Shown here piece after piece: positions 6,721 through 8,446 of a stretch of DNA of 8,446 nucleotides. This stretch comes from TMED109 sp002171375 (GTDB lineage: Bacteria; Pseudomonadota; Alphaproteobacteria; TMED109). Each line of letters starts with the position of its first letter. Position 1 is the first letter of the stretch. The notes beneath the pieces were generated by a model. The model was given only the letters and a program-made list of their open reading frames with translations, searched no databases and was not told the origin of the DNA. Location: contig CBFHON010000017.1 of assembly GCA_965657505.1 (NCBI GenBank), positions 1 through 8,446 of the forward strand. The letters are read 5' to 3'. The translations under genes and the position numbers were made by a program.

Positions 6721-7521
6721 ATGAATTTTTGGGAAATATTTTTATATGCTTTTATTCAAGGAGTCACAGAATTTCTTCCTATCTCTTCATCAGCTCACTT
6801 ATTTATTTTAGAAAATATATTTAATTGGCCTGTTTCTGGTAGAACGATGGCTATTGCTGCTCATTTAGGCACTTTAATAGCCGTTATTTTTTTTCTTAAA
6901 AAGGATATTACTAAAATTTTTACCTCTTTAAACAAAGTTAAAGACCATAAAATAGATAAAAATATTATCTTTTTAAGAAACTTAATTATTATTACTATGC
7001 CTGTATTGATAATAGGGCTGCTTATTTTTAAAAATTTAGATAAACAATTATTATTATTAAATGTAGTTGCCTGGTCTAGCTTAATTGGAGGAATCCTTTT
7101 ATATATTTCTGATAAGTATAGAAATCAAGAAAGAGATATTTATTCTCTGTCGATTTTAGATTCATTGTTTATTGGTTTTTTTCAAATATTTGCACTTATA
7201 CCGGGAGCATCAAGAGCAGGTTGTATAATTACCGCTTCTAGGATACTAAAATTAAAACGAATAGATGCTACAAAATTAGGCCTTTACTCGGGTATTCCAA
7301 CCATAGCAGGAGCTGTAATATTAGAATTTTTTTGGATAATAAATAATGCATTAAATAAACAAGAATTTTTATTTACAATTATTATAAGCATACTATCTTT
7401 TATATTTGCTTATCTTTCTATTCTTTTTCTTATAAGATGGCTGCAAAATTATACCTTTATTCCATTTGTAATATATAGAATTACTATAGGTATTACTTTA
7501 CTGTATCTGGTTAATACCTAG
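6721..7521 (+). CDS. uppP: Undecaprenyl-diphosphatase UppP (BacA)
   Basis: An integral inner-membrane phosphatase that converts undecaprenyl pyrophosphate to undecaprenyl phosphate, recycling the lipid carrier for peptidoglycan and LPS/O-antigen synthesis; its overproduction gives bacitracin resistance. The 266-residue length is typical. The first catalytic motif is QGVTEFLPISSSAH (13-26), giving the (E/Q)-x3-E pair as Gln13 and Glu17, the serine-rich loop, and His26. The second, IPGASRAG (160-167), contains Arg165, equivalent to the essential Arg of the PGxSRSG motif, with Ala166 where Ser is more usual. Hydrophobic segments cover most of the chain, for example 45-60, 85-104, 112-130, 144-160, 186-208 and 216-238. 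Its last 11 bp overlap the tail of the convergent NDUFA9-family gene. Neighbouring fzlA is also concerned with wall synthesis. Confidence 0.97.
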   Translation: MNFWEIFLYAFIQGVTEFLPISSSAHLFILENIFNWPVSGRTMAIAAHLGTLIAVIFFLKKDITKIFTSLNKVKDHKIDKNIIFLRNLIIITMPVLIIGLLIFKNLDKQLLLLNVVAWSSLIGGILLYISDKYRNQERDIYSLSILDSLFIGFFQIFALIPGASRAGCIITASRILKLKRIDATKLGLYSGIPTIAGAVILEFFWIINNALNKQEFLFTIIISILSFIFAYLSILFLIRWLQNYTFIPFVIYRITIGITLLYLVNT

Positions 7522-8446
7522 TTCTATATCTTTTTAAATAATCTTCTGAAATTGTATATATAGAAGAAGGCTTAATACCTAAATCTTCAATACCCTGTCC
7601 TTTTTCTGGAACGATATTATCTTTTTCTAATAATTTAACTTGATCAAGAGTAATTGGTTTTACTGGGGAAAGAGTAAATATAAGACCAATTAATTTAGCA
7701 ATTGGAAAAGATAGAGGAACATATATTCTTTTTTTTCTAATTTTAAGTAAAATTAAATCTAATATTTCTTTAAAGTTTAAAATTTCAGGTCCGCCTAAAT
7801 TATATACTTTACCATTAAAAGACTTGCTCTTAAGGACTAATCTTGCAGCTTTAGCAATATCTTTAACATAAACGGGCTGAAAATTAGTTTTTCCAGAATT
7901 AATTAATGGCATAAATGGAGATATAGATGCCATTTGAGCAAATTTATTTGTGAAGTTATCCTCTGGTCCAAATACAACACTAGGTCTGAAAATGATAGCG
8001 TTTTTAAATATACTTTTTATATTATTTTCAGCCTCTAATTTACTATTCGCATATTTTGAATGCTCTCCATCATAAAGTCCTAAAGCAGAGAAATGAATAA
8101 AACTGCTTATATTATTTTTTGAACATGCCCTTGCTATATTTATAGCACCTTTCAAATGAATATTAATAAAATTTTGTTTATTTTTTTCTTCAAGAACACC
8201 AACTAAATTAATAACTTTATTTACTTTAGAAATACAATTATCAACTTTACTCGCATCCATTATATTACATTGATGAATCTCAACTTGCCCCAACCTTCCC
8301 AACAAAGCTAAATGTTTAGCTTTATATGGGTTTCTACAAAAAACCCTTACTAGGTAATCTTCTTTTAATAATTCAGTCACTATATATCTTCCTATGAAGC
8401 CTGAACCTCCAAAAACAGCAACTGTCCTAATTTTCTTATTAAAATT
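7511..8446 (-). CDS. Complex I NDUFA9-family protein (atypical SDR), 5' end outside window
   Basis: The frame is open to the right window edge and encodes 311 residues here. A GTG at 8380 could be mistaken for the start, but the 22 codons before it encode RTVAVFGGSGFIGRYI, with the GxxGxxG cofactor loop every family member needs, so the true start is beyond 8446, probably only a few codons away. Further motifs, numbered from the first in-window codon: NLVGVL (81-86), FSALG (119-123), Tyr132 and Lys136 forming a YxxxK pair, and FRPSVVFGPEDNF (153-165). The family is related to the mitochondrial complex I accessory subunit NDUFA9, which binds NADPH tightly and stabilises the complex. Bacterial members are widespread in alphaproteobacteria, and a complex I role is not proven for all. 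No nuo gene is in this window. The gene is convergent with uppP. Confidence 0.88.
   Translation of the reverse strand, partial: NFNKKIRTVAVFGGSGFIGRYIVTELLKEDYLVRVFCRNPYKAKHLALLGRLGQVEIHQCNIMDASKVDNCISKVNKVINLVGVLEEKNKQNFINIHLKGAINIARACSKNNISSFIHFSALGLYDGEHSKYANSKLEAENNIKSIFKNAIIFRPSVVFGPEDNFTNKFAQMASISPFMPLINSGKTNFQPVYVKDIAKAARLVLKSKSFNGKVYNLGGPEILNFKEILDLILLKIRKKRIYVPLSFPIAKLIGLIFTLSPVKPITLDQVKLLEKDNIVPEKGQGIEDLGIKPSSIYTISEDYLKRYRTRY

Noticed and set aside
1..8446. Search for CRISPR arrays, tRNA genes, transposases, toxin-antitoxin pairs or defence genes
   Set aside because: No regularly spaced repeats, tRNA-like cloverleaf, terminal inverted repeats or defence-type domains were seen; the window reads as core chromosome.

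Overview
The window is a very AT-rich, gene-dense stretch of chromosome, almost certainly from an alphaproteobacterium with a small, streamlined genome (a marine SAR11/HIMB59-like or Rickettsiales-like lineage would fit; the sequence alone does not decide). The taxonomic call rests on the gene set: an FzlA-type GST-fold protein, a complex I NDUFA9-family protein, an ABHD10-like hydrolase, and UppP, QueG and an atypical SDR in one neighbourhood, which I recall as a typical alphaproteobacterial grouping. All gaps between genes are under 100 bp. No tRNA, rRNA, CRISPR, insertion sequence or phage gene was seen.

Layout. (1) Positions 1-1818, minus strand: a GT4 glycosyltransferase followed by a GT9 heptosyltransferase-like gene that overlaps it by 11 bp and runs off the left edge. 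Together they look like lipopolysaccharide core genes. (2) 1867-2625, plus strand: a lone ABHD10-like serine hydrolase, divergent from the GT4 gene and overlapping its convergent neighbour by 31 bp. (3) 2595-6622, minus strand: a probable four-gene operon, in transcription order fzlA, a YbdG/MscM-type mechanosensitive channel, queG, and an atypical SDR. (4) 6721-7521, plus strand: uppP, divergent from fzlA across a 98-bp spacer that must hold both promoters. (5) 7511-8446, minus strand: an NDUFA9-family Rossmann protein, overlapping the uppP tail by 11 bp and entering from beyond the right edge. Its GGSGFIG motif lies upstream of the first internal GTG at 8380, so the gene must start outside the window.

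Most genes serve the cell envelope: lipid-carrier recycling (UppP), coupling of FtsZ to constriction (FzlA), turgor release (YbdG-like channel) and LPS core assembly (GT4 and GT9). QueG adds cobalamin-dependent tRNA modification. I found no convincing undescribed system. The points most worth a second look are the FzlA assignment of a gene that would usually be labelled glutathione S-transferase, the channel gene lying between fzlA and queG, the two convergent gene overlaps, and the presence of bacterial relatives of two mitochondrial proteins (ABHD10 and NDUFA9).
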